This document shows positions 51,554-58,694 of a stretch of 64,000 nt of DNA, piece by piece. The stretch is from NCBI GenBank assembly GCA_003352285.1, contig QQVN01000002.1, forward strand, positions 124,001 through 188,000, in the 5' to 3' direction. The stretch is from Thermoproteota archaeon (lineage in GTDB: Archaea; Thermoproteota; Nitrososphaeria; Nitrososphaerales; Nitrosopumilaceae). The notes below the pieces were generated by a model that was given only the letters and a program-made list of their open reading frames with translations, was not told the origin of the DNA and searched no databases. Position numbers and translations under genes: made by a program. Numbering within the stretch: the stretch's first letter is position 1; every line of letters starts with the position of its first letter.

Positions 51554-52921
51554 TTGGCTAAAGGAAGTACCAAGTTTAGTGTTAAAAAGAAATTATTCCT
51601 CATTAACTGTATTTTACTTACCGCTGCACTATTGGCAAGTGGTTTTGCAATTTCTCAATTCATAAACCTGGGTCAACAACTCCATGATGGTGCAATCACT
51701 CAAATCCAAATTGAGCAGACAATTCAAAGTGTAATAATTATACAAATTAGTCTTGCATCAATTGCAGTAGGGGTTAATGGATACTCATTTTTGTTTGCTA
51801 GAAAACTGACTAACCCCATCATAGAAGCCGCTAATGCTGTCAAAAAGATTAGCGAAGGAGATCTTACAGTAATGATCTCACAATCAAAATCAAAGGATGA
51901 GCTTGGTGAATTAACAAATGCTTTACACTCAATGTCTGAAAACTTGAGAAATCTTGTTACAGACGTACGTGAAACTGCAATCAAGGTTGCTTCTGATTCT
52001 AGGGAATCTGCTGCTGCCACTGAGGAGCTAAATTCCAGTGTTGAAGAAGTTGCAGCTACTGTACAACAAATTGCAAGTGGTTCACAAACACAAGCACTTG
52101 AATTAGCAAGCGCTAAAGCAATTGTAGAGAATGTTAGAAATACAAATTCAGCAGACGGCTCTTCTGCAGCAGATAAGATGTCAAGAATTATAGAACTAAC
52201 AAATCAATCTTCTGAAAAAGTAAAAAGTCTGGCTGATAAGAGTGCAAAAATTACTTCTGTCGTAGAAACAATTCGTGACATTGCAGAGAAAACCAACCTT
52301 CTTGCATTAAATGCAGCAATTGAAGCTGCCAGAGCAGGTGAATCTGGACGTGGATTTGCAGTAGTTGCAGATGAAGTACGAAGACTAGCAGAAGGATCTG
52401 CAAAATCCTCAGAAGAGATTGATAACTTAATTCGAGAAATTCAAGAGGAAATTCAGCATACTGTTAAAGGAATTGATTCCAGTGCTCAAGAAATTGAGGA
52501 AGGAAGGGAAGTAGTTGACATGTCACTAAAGGCACTTGTAGAGATTGGAAATAAGGTAGCAGAAGTTGCTGCAGTTGCTGAAGAGAATGCATCTGCTACA
52601 GATCAGGCCTCTGCAGCAGTTGATCAGCAAACTACTGCCACTGCAGAGATATCACACTCTAGTCAAAGTACAGCTACACTAGCAGAAGAGCTAGAAAACA
52701 AAGTAAGTAAATTCAAGCTGTCTGATAATTCTGAGGAATCCCCATCTGACTTGCCAATAAAAGAGTTAGAAAAATCACAAAATCTTGCTCCACAAGAGCA
52801 AATTATTGAGACAAAAAATGGTTTGATGACAAAACTCTTCTCAAAGAAAAAGGACAAGACAAACACAAAAAGTGAATTTGATCAACTTGCAAGTGATACA
52901 TTAGGAGACGATGAGAATTGA
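51554..52921 (+). CDS. Methyl-accepting chemotaxis protein without external sensor domain
   Basis: A 455-residue receptor. TM1 at about 13-33, an exterior loop of only about 25 residues, TM2 at about 58-82, then a HAMP domain (about 83-135, [26 protein letters not shown]). The signalling hairpin follows with the canonical tip [20 protein letters not shown], then [20 protein letters not shown]. Methylation-type Gln/Glu helices flank it. With no room for a ligand domain it may sense membrane or cytoplasmic state. The start TTG 51554 overlaps none; the stop overlaps cheW by TTGA. Confidence 0.93.
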   Translation: MAKGSTKFSVKKKLFLINCILLTAALLASGFAISQFINLGQQLHDGAITQIQIEQTIQSVIIIQISLASIAVGVNGYSFLFARKLTNPIIEAANAVKKISEGDLTVMISQSKSKDELGELTNALHSMSENLRNLVTDVRETAIKVASDSRESAAATEELNSSVEEVAATVQQIASGSQTQALELASAKAIVENVRNTNSADGSSAADKMSRIIELTNQSSEKVKSLADKSAKITSVVETIRDIAEKTNLLALNAAIEAARAGESGRGFAVVADEVRRLAEGSAKSSEEIDNLIREIQEEIQHTVKGIDSSAQEIEEGREVVDMSLKALVEIGNKVAEVAAVAEENASATDQASAAVDQQTTATAEISHSSQSTATLAEELENKVSKFKLSDNSEESPSDLPIKELEKSQNLAPQEQIIETKNGLMTKLFSKKKDKTNTKSEFDQLASDTLGDDEN

Positions 52922-53637
52922 CCCAGCAAATCACTACGGATTCTATTCAGGTAGTAACATTTTCTCTAATCAATAGCACTAATAATAAAAAAGAAGATTA
53001 TGCAATTCCAATTGAACAAGTAAAAGAAATTCGTACCTTAGAAGAAATCACAAAGATTCCCAAAGCCAAATCCTATGTTAGAGGAATAATGAATTTACGC
53101 GGTTTGATAATTCCAGTTATTGATGTAAAAGACAAACTCGGCTTTGGAACAACTGAAATCTCATCATCATCAAAACAAAGAATTTTGGTAGCTGATGTAC
53201 ATGATTCACTTTATGGACTGCTTGTTGATGACGTAGACCAAGTTCTAAGAATTTCATCAAATGATATAGGAGCACCACCCCCAGGAGCATTTGATTCGTA
53301 TAACTATGTGAAAGGAATTGCAAAAACAAATCAGAAATTACTCGTATTAATTGACGTTATACCTCTAATTCAGGATGCAGCTGATGTAGAAATACCAAAA
53401 AGTGAGCCTAAAGAGTCAAAACCCGAAGTAAAAAAGGAAATTATTCAAAATGAAACTAAAACTGAAGAGATTTCTGACGATATACCAGATGAGTTAAAAT
53501 CTGTTTTTGAGGAAGATGCCAGTGGAACCCCTCCTACTGAAATTATCCGTAATGAAGAAGCTGATACAACCGCTGATTTTCAGACACGAGTTGACCAAGA
53601 ATCAGAAAAAATCTTTTCTGGCACATTGCGCTCCTAA
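52918..53637 (+). CDS. cheW: Chemotaxis coupling protein CheW with C-terminal tail
   Basis: A 239-residue protein. The CheW domain covers about 8-150: [38 protein letters not shown] and [11 protein letters not shown] are diagnostic. It joins receptors to CheA. An acidic, low-complexity tail of about 85 residues (from about 155) is not part of the usual CheW. The start is TTG 52918, overlapping the MCP stop, so receptor and coupler are made together. Confidence 0.92.
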   Translation: MTQQITTDSIQVVTFSLINSTNNKKEDYAIPIEQVKEIRTLEEITKIPKAKSYVRGIMNLRGLIIPVIDVKDKLGFGTTEISSSSKQRILVADVHDSLYGLLVDDVDQVLRISSNDIGAPPPGAFDSYNYVKGIAKTNQKLLVLIDVIPLIQDAADVEIPKSEPKESKPEVKKEIIQNETKTEEISDDIPDELKSVFEEDASGTPPTEIIRNEEADTTADFQTRVDQESEKIFSGTLRS

Positions 53638-53644
53638 ACAGTTC

Positions 53645-53677
53645 AAAAAATATTCTATACATTAAGAATTTTTTTAA
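53645..53677 (+). terminator. Terminator-like hairpin after cheW
   Basis: An A-rich arm (AAAAAATATTC) faces GAATTTTTTT across a short loop, ending in a T tract directly before the cheB operator. Confidence 0.45.
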
Positions 53678-53679
53678 AA

Positions 53680-53702
53680 TGTATGATCACGGCGAACATA
53701 CT
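53680..53702 (+). promoter_or_regulatory. Motility operator, cheB promoter
   Basis: TGTATGATC-ACGGC-GAACATACT, the best inverted repeat of the set, followed by TGACAATATATC with the TATA element at the standard distance. An ATG stands 34 bp after the repeat; cheB itself is 120 bp away. Confidence 0.65.
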
Positions 53703-53735
53703 TGACAATATATCAAAATATTCAAAAGATAATTG

Positions 53736-53825
53736 ATGTTAGGCGTTCACGTAGAACTGCATACTAGATTCTATCTATTGGACAAATCCTATGGATTACC
53801 AACTTGGGGGGTAATGTTATCATGA
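53736..53825 (+). CDS. Possible 29-residue leader ORF overlapping cheB
   Basis: ATG 53736 is 34 bp after the operator repeat, where a leaderless transcript should begin, and opens a 29-codon frame (MLGVHVELHTRFYLLDKSYG and nine more). It ends in TGA overlapping the cheB ATG as ATGA. This suggests a translated leader peptide with coupling to cheB. No homology is recognised, so it may be chance. Confidence 0.4.
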   Translation: MLGVHVELHTRFYLLDKSYGLPTWGVMLS

Positions 53826-54886
53826 TGACAAAGTCTGTTGAAAACCAGATCAACGTATGGGTTGTCAATGATTCACGATACATGACACAACTTCTTATTG
53901 ATTTAATATCTCATGAAAAAATTAAAGTTACAAATACTGCCAAAGATGGCGCAGAAGCACTACGACGACTTGACTCATCCAAACCCGATGTAATCTTATT
54001 AGATTTGGAAATGCCAAAAATGGATGGTCTTACATTCATCGAAGAAGTTGTTAAACAAAACAAATTAGTTCCAATAATCATTGTTAGCAGTTTTTCGCAG
54101 GATGGAGCAAAGGTAGTTTTAGATGCACTCGAAAACGGGGCACTGGATTTTGTTCCCATTCCACAAACCCCATCAGTAAACATGAATGAGCTAAAATCTT
54201 CCTTGATCTCTAAAATAGAGATTGCTTCAAAGTCTGATCCAATTCAATTAATCTCTCAAAATATTACTAAACTCAAACCAAAACAAAAAGCAATTATCAC
54301 TGCAGACGCTGCTGAAAGGGTTATAGTAATTGGCTCTTCTACGGGAGGTCCCAAAGTAGTCCAATCAATCATCAGCGCACTGCCTGAGGATATCAATGCA
54401 GGAATTCTTGTTGTTCAACACATGCCAAAGGGATTCACTACTCAATTTGCAAAGCGACTGGATGATTGTTCCTCTCTATCTGTATCTGAAGCAAAAGATG
54501 GTGACTTGATTAGAAATGGAGTGGCTTTGGTTGCACCTGGAGACTATCACATGATTGTTGAACCAAACAGAAGGGTAAAGCTCATCACTGGACCAAAGAG
54601 GTTTGGCGTTCGCCCTTCGGTGAATATGACTATGGTCTCAGCATCTGAGGTATTTGGTACAAACACCCTTGGAGTTTTACTCACAGGAATGGGACATGAT
54701 GGAGGCTTTGGAATGAAGGCGATTAAGAAACGTGGAGGAAACACTATCGCACAAAATAGTACTTCTGCTGTAGTTTATGGAATGCCCAAAGCAGCAGCTG
54801 AGCTTAATGCAGTTGATCAATCACTCTCTACTGAAAAAATACCTAACGCAATTTGTCAAGGAGTGGAAAAACTTGTCAGAAAATAA
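53822..54886 (+). CDS. cheB: Protein-glutamate methylesterase CheB
   Basis: A 354-residue protein from ATG 53822, with GGGGGG at 53806-53811 as a strong ribosome site; a TTG at 53804 is unlikely. The receiver domain (about 10-125) has the phospho-acceptor D61 in VILLDLEMPKMDG. The esterase domain has S173 (GSSTGGPK), H200 (VVQHMPKGFT) and D293 (GMGHDGGFG) as catalytic triad. It removes methyl groups from receptors in adaptation. It overlaps cheA by 14 bases. Confidence 0.95.
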   Translation: MMTKSVENQINVWVVNDSRYMTQLLIDLISHEKIKVTNTAKDGAEALRRLDSSKPDVILLDLEMPKMDGLTFIEEVVKQNKLVPIIIVSSFSQDGAKVVLDALENGALDFVPIPQTPSVNMNELKSSLISKIEIASKSDPIQLISQNITKLKPKQKAIITADAAERVIVIGSSTGGPKVVQSIISALPEDINAGILVVQHMPKGFTTQFAKRLDDCSSLSVSEAKDGDLIRNGVALVAPGDYHMIVEPNRRVKLITGPKRFGVRPSVNMTMVSASEVFGTNTLGVLLTGMGHDGGFGMKAIKKRGGNTIAQNSTSAVVYGMPKAAAELNAVDQSLSTEKIPNAICQGVEKLVRK

Positions 54887-56420
54887 TTATCGTGAAATGT
54901 ATGTATCTGAAGCACTAGAGCATGTGGAAATTATCAATGATGCCTTGCTAAAGCTTGAAGAAGAACCTAACGTTAGAGAACATCTAGATCTCATTTTTCG
55001 CTCAGCGCATACCATCAAAGGTATGGCAGCTACTATGGGATATGATCAAACACGTGAACTATGCAAAAACATTGAAAATATCTTTGATAATATTAGAAAA
55101 GGAGAATCAAAGCTTACTCAAAATCTTGCTAGTGCGCTTTTCAAATGCGTTGATTTGCTTCAACAATTCATCTCTGATGAGAACAAAAAGGTAGATCTTG
55201 CTCCATATCTTAACATGCTTGAAAATCCTGATTCTGCACAAAACATAGCATCAACAGATTCTGTATCAAGCAAATCCCCAACAATTCGAGTAAAAATGTC
55301 AGATCTTGATTCGCTGGTCAATCTAGTTGGCGAACTAGTCATATCAAAAATGCGTATGGAGAAAATTGTAAACCAAAATCGTTCAGAAGAATCGCGACAG
55401 ATAATGATGGAGCTTGACAGACTCATCACTGATTTACAATATCAATCAATGAAGATTAGATTAGTACCAATTGATCAAATCTTTAGTCGTTTTACGAGAC
55501 TCGTACGTGACACCTCAAAATCTTTGGGCAAAGAAATTGATCTAGACATGAAAAGTGGAGGCATTGAGCTTGATAGAACAATTTTGGATTCAATTACTGA
55601 TCCACTATTACACATACTTCGAAACTGCGTCGATCACGGACTTGAAACCCCATCTGAAAGAACCGCAGCTGGCAAACCCCCTTCCGGAACTATCTCATTG
55701 ACTGCATCCAGAGTGGGTGATCAGATTGAGATTAAGATACAAGATGACGGCAGAGGAATTAATCTTGAGCGTCTCAAAAATAAGGCCATAGAGAATGGTC
55801 TGATTTCTGCTGAAGAGGCAAAATCCATGAGTAAGGATGAGGCAATTGCATTACTTGGAACGCCTGGACTATCAACTGCAAAAGAAGTCACCGATATCTC
55901 AGGCAGAGGCGTTGGCATGGATGTTGTGATTAGGCAGGTAGAAGAGGTTGGAGGCAGTGTGAAAATTACGACAGAGGAGGGAAAAGGCACATGCATGACT
56001 CTCACCATCCCACTGAGCGTATCAATAATGGGCGGATTACTTGTAAATGTCTCAAATCAAAAATATGTTCTACCACTATCTAGCATTACAACCACTGTCA
56101 AGGTTCCACGTGAGAAAATACAAAGTGTTCATGGAATGAATGTCTTTCAGCTACGAGATGAAGTGGTACCGTTGGTTAATGTTGCAACATTATTAGGAAT
56201 TCAAAATGATGAAAACACTACCAAAGAAACTCTTACTGTTGTTATAATAAACAAAAATGGAAAGCCATACGGCTTGGTAGTTGACTCCTTTGATAGAAAA
56301 CAAGAGATAGTTGTAAAACGTTTAACTGACACTTCGAGTTCTTCTGATTCATTTACTAATGCTACCATATTGCCTGACGGACGTGTTGCACTAATTTTAG
56401 ATCCAGCATTATTAGTATAG
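54873..56420 (+). CDS. cheA: Chemotaxis histidine kinase CheA
   Basis: A 515-residue kinase from TTG 54873, preceded by AAGGAG at the proper distance; the in-frame ATG at 54777 lies deep inside cheB. P1 has the phospho-His H46 in FRSAHTIKGMA. The P3 dimerisation helices begin near 150 (LDSLVNLVGELVISKMRMEK). P4 has the N box LRNCVDHGLE and G boxes DDGRGIN and GRGVGMDV. P5 is CheW-like (about 385-513). The P1-P3 gap is only about 40 residues, so no full P2 CheY-docking domain is present. Confidence 0.95.
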   Translation: MSENNYREMYVSEALEHVEIINDALLKLEEEPNVREHLDLIFRSAHTIKGMAATMGYDQTRELCKNIENIFDNIRKGESKLTQNLASALFKCVDLLQQFISDENKKVDLAPYLNMLENPDSAQNIASTDSVSSKSPTIRVKMSDLDSLVNLVGELVISKMRMEKIVNQNRSEESRQIMMELDRLITDLQYQSMKIRLVPIDQIFSRFTRLVRDTSKSLGKEIDLDMKSGGIELDRTILDSITDPLLHILRNCVDHGLETPSERTAAGKPPSGTISLTASRVGDQIEIKIQDDGRGINLERLKNKAIENGLISAEEAKSMSKDEAIALLGTPGLSTAKEVTDISGRGVGMDVVIRQVEEVGGSVKITTEEGKGTCMTLTIPLSVSIMGGLLVNVSNQKYVLPLSSITTTVKVPREKIQSVHGMNVFQLRDEVVPLVNVATLLGIQNDENTTKETLTVVIINKNGKPYGLVVDSFDRKQEIVVKRLTDTSSSSDSFTNATILPDGRVALILDPALLV

Positions 56421-56430
56421 GAGCTTTTTC

Positions 56431-57141
56431 TTGACGCAGTTAACAAAACTAGAGCCAGATGAAATTACAAAACTAGAAAATACATTTAATGAATACATCA
56501 CAGCAAAGACCTCTTCTGCATTATCCACATTATTTTCAGAATCAATTTTTCACAAAGTGAAGATACTTGATGATGGAATTTGTAACATAAAAGAGACTAA
56601 AATTCCTGATGATGAGATAAAGATGTGCGGAATTAGCCTCAACGGAAAAGGCGACACACACATTGAAATTTGTTATACAATCAAGATAAAATATGCAAAA
56701 AAAATTGCCGCAAAACTCCTTGATCAACCAATTGATGAGCTAGATGATCTAAGTACATCTGCAATACAAGAAGTGGCAAACATCATGACCGGCTCATTTT
56801 TTAATGCAATGTCAAGTTGTACAGGGTTTAGGGTAGAACTATCTACGCCTGATTTTGCAAAAGGAGAACTTCCATCATTGGTAAGCGTCTGTGCAAAAAA
56901 CATAGCAAACCCAATTGATACTGTAGTGATTACCGATGCAGAATTTGTGGGAGAAGAAAGCGGAATAAAAATTCACATGATGATCTTGCAGGATATTCTT
57001 CATATACGTGAATTACTAAAACATCAAAATTCTAAAAATTCTGTAGAAAAACACGAGGAAGAATATTTTATTGGAGGCCAAAACTCTGAGCTAGATTCAC
57101 TTGTAGAGGATGCCTTAAAGGAGGAAAAACATGCTAGCTAA
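56431..57141 (+). CDS. cheC: CheC-family CheY phosphatase
   Basis: A 236-residue protein. The CheC signature lies in STSAIQEVANIMTGSFFNAM (about 110-130), where the E-x-x-N residues position the phosphate of CheY-P. Only one clear copy of the motif is seen, so it resembles CheX/single-site CheC forms. The C-terminal tail (about 195-236) is acidic. It resets the signal by dephosphorylating CheY. TTG start with AGGAG upstream; overlaps cheR by 11 bases. Confidence 0.85.
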   Translation: MTQLTKLEPDEITKLENTFNEYITAKTSSALSTLFSESIFHKVKILDDGICNIKETKIPDDEIKMCGISLNGKGDTHIEICYTIKIKYAKKIAAKLLDQPIDELDDLSTSAIQEVANIMTGSFFNAMSSCTGFRVELSTPDFAKGELPSLVSVCAKNIANPIDTVVITDAEFVGEESGIKIHMMILQDILHIRELLKHQNSKNSVEKHEEEYFIGGQNSELDSLVEDALKEEKHAS

Positions 57142-57964
57142 TGTCACTTTTTCTGAAAAAGAGATCTCTCTGATCAGTAATATCATGAAGGATAATGTGG
57201 GAATTGATCTCTCTGATTTCAAACTGCCCTTCATATCAAGGAGAATTAATGCAAGAATGCAGCTCAAGGGAATTAGAGAAGGCTCAGAATATGCCAGACT
57301 GTTAGATGAGGATCCTCTAGAGCCACTTAACCTGTACAACTCCTTATCAATCAATGTAACAAAATGCTTCAGAGATCCAAACGTATGGGAAACTTTTCGC
57401 GCAAATATTCTTCCATCAATGATTGAAAAAATCAATACCAATGAAACCATCCAAGTTTGGAGTGCAGGATGTGCAACAGGTCAAGAACCATACAGCCTTG
57501 CAATAATGCTCAATGAAGCAATTGGAGCCAAAAAAATTCATTTTAAAATTACCTCGACTGATATGAATAGGGTCTCAATTAGTATTGCAGAGACTGGAAA
57601 ATATGATCCAAAAAGTCTTAGTAACATTCCGACTGAGCTATTTCCAAAATATTTTCAAAAATTAGATGATGAACTCTACCAAGTAAGAGATGTTCTAAAA
57701 CAAAATGTTGATTTTATTGTAGGGGATGTAAGTTCCGTTGACATTTCCTCAATGGATCTTGTTGTGTGTAGAAATTTGCTAATCTATTATAGTCGTGATG
57801 CTCAAGAATTATTATTCAAAAAATTCCATAAATCATTGAAACAAGAGGGGCATCTGATTTTAGGAATGGATGAATCAATGCTTGGGACAATCGGTACTAG
57901 TCTATTTCTTCCATTATACCCAAGGGAGCGAATTTACATAAAAGCAAGGGGAGACTCTTCTTGA
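57131..57964 (+). CDS. cheR: Protein-glutamate methyltransferase CheR
   Basis: A 277-residue SAM-dependent methyltransferase. The N-terminal helical domain (about 1-75) is followed by TKCFRDPNVWETF, the SAM loop VWSAGCATGQEPYSLAIML (about 112-130) and VVCRNLLIYYSRDAQ. It methylates receptor glutamates, opposing CheB. It is the last gene of the cheA-C-R group; a strong A/T hairpin terminator follows. Confidence 0.95.
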   Translation: MLANVTFSEKEISLISNIMKDNVGIDLSDFKLPFISRRINARMQLKGIREGSEYARLLDEDPLEPLNLYNSLSINVTKCFRDPNVWETFRANILPSMIEKINTNETIQVWSAGCATGQEPYSLAIMLNEAIGAKKIHFKITSTDMNRVSISIAETGKYDPKSLSNIPTELFPKYFQKLDDELYQVRDVLKQNVDFIVGDVSSVDISSMDLVVCRNLLIYYSRDAQELLFKKFHKSLKQEGHLILGMDESMLGTIGTSLFLPLYPRERIYIKARGDSS

Positions 57965-57990
57965 ATTTAATCAAGTCTTCAAAAATTGCA

Positions 57991-58014
57991 AAAAATTCGT
58001 TTAAGAATTTTTTT
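57991..58014 (+). terminator. Hairpin terminator after cheR
   Basis: AAAAATTC-GTTTAA-GAATTTTT with a following T tract; it ends only five bases before the cheY operator. Confidence 0.55.
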
Positions 58015-58018
58015 AAAA

Positions 58019-58041
58019 TGTATGTTCGCTCTGGACATACT
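58019..58041 (+). promoter_or_regulatory. Motility operator, cheY promoter
   Basis: TGTATGTTC-GCTCT-GGACATACT, a nearly perfect inverted repeat, followed by CAGGGATATT with the TATA element at the standard distance. Confidence 0.65.
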
Positions 58042-58074
58042 CAGGGATATTACTTTAATTCAGGAACAAAAGTA

Positions 58075-58098
58075 ATGCGAGGATTGTACCATGAGTAG
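58075..58098 (+). CDS. Possible 7-codon leader ORF overlapping cheY
   Basis: ATG 58075 stands 34 bp after the operator and opens MRGLYHE, ending in TAG inside the first codons of cheY, in another frame. It contains the GAGG ribosome site of cheY. The same placement is seen before cheB. It may be chance. Confidence 0.2.
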   Translation: MRGLYHE

Positions 58099-58471
58099 CC
58101 GTGCTCCTAAAGTACTCATCGTTGATGACGCATCATTTATGCGAACATTACTCAAAGATATTGTAAAAAAGAACGGTTTGGCAGGGGAGATCTTAGAAGC
58201 AGGTGATGGAGTTGAAGGTGTCAAAGCATACCAACAACACAAACCTGATCTTGTTACAATGGATGTAAACATGCCAAGAGCAGACGGCATCCAGGCCTTG
58301 CGTGCAATAATGAAGATTAATCCAGCAGCAAAAATAGTCATGGTGACTTCTGTTGAACAAAAAGACATTGTCCAGGATGCTATGCGTCTTGGGGCAAGGG
58401 ATTATGTTGTAAAACCCTTTGATCGTTCTGCAGTACCATTGGTTCTAAACAAAGTTCTAAGACAGAGATAA
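58091..58471 (+). CDS. cheY: Chemotaxis response regulator CheY
   Basis: A 126-residue single receiver domain with D12/D13, the phospho-acceptor D58 in LVTMDVNMPRADG, T86 in VMVTS and K108 in VVKPFD. When phosphorylated by CheA it would act on the archaellum motor, in other archaea through CheF and ArlC/D/E; no CheF is visible here. It has its own operator and promoter, separate from cheA-C-R. Confidence 0.95.
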   Translation: MSSRAPKVLIVDDASFMRTLLKDIVKKNGLAGEILEAGDGVEGVKAYQQHKPDLVTMDVNMPRADGIQALRAIMKINPAAKIVMVTSVEQKDIVQDAMRLGARDYVVKPFDRSAVPLVLNKVLRQR

Positions 58472-58477
58472 TCAATA

Positions 58478-58502
58478 CCAAAAGGACTCTTGAATCCTTT
58501 GG
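58478..58502 (+). terminator. Hairpin after cheY
   Basis: CCAAA(A)GGA pairs with TCCTTTGG around an eight-base loop, a few bases after the stop. There is no long T tract. Confidence 0.45.
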
Positions 58503-58558
58503 ATGTGCCAAATTGGATCTAAAAACTTGGTAAATATGCCTGATATTTTATAGAATAA

Positions 58559-58650
58559 GCCCGTTCAGGGCAATTGGGCATGATGGAGGGGTACTCTATT
58601 TATCGAGAAGGCAGTATGGAATTGACACATTATTGTGTCTTAGAATTTCC
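58559..58650 (+). other. Structured leader region with two hairpins
   Basis: GCCC-GTTCA-GGGC at 58559-58571, and GACACA-TTAT-TGTGTC at 58624-58639 extended by GGAATT and AATTTCC (58618-58650). They lie in the 223-bp gap before the propeller gene. They could be a structured 5' leader, an operator or a small RNA. I cannot match a known family. Confidence 0.3.
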
Positions 58651-58694
58651 AATCACTGTAAAACTTTCTTCCAGTGTGCACTGGAGGAAAATTT

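Noticed and set aside
53804-53821. TTG 53804 as the cheB start
   Set aside because: It lies inside the G-rich ribosome-binding run; ATG 53822 follows that run at normal spacing.
54777-54872. Longer CheA starting at ATG 54777
   Set aside because: It would overlap cheB by 110 bases and add residues foreign to P1; TTG 54873 has AAGGAG at the right distance.
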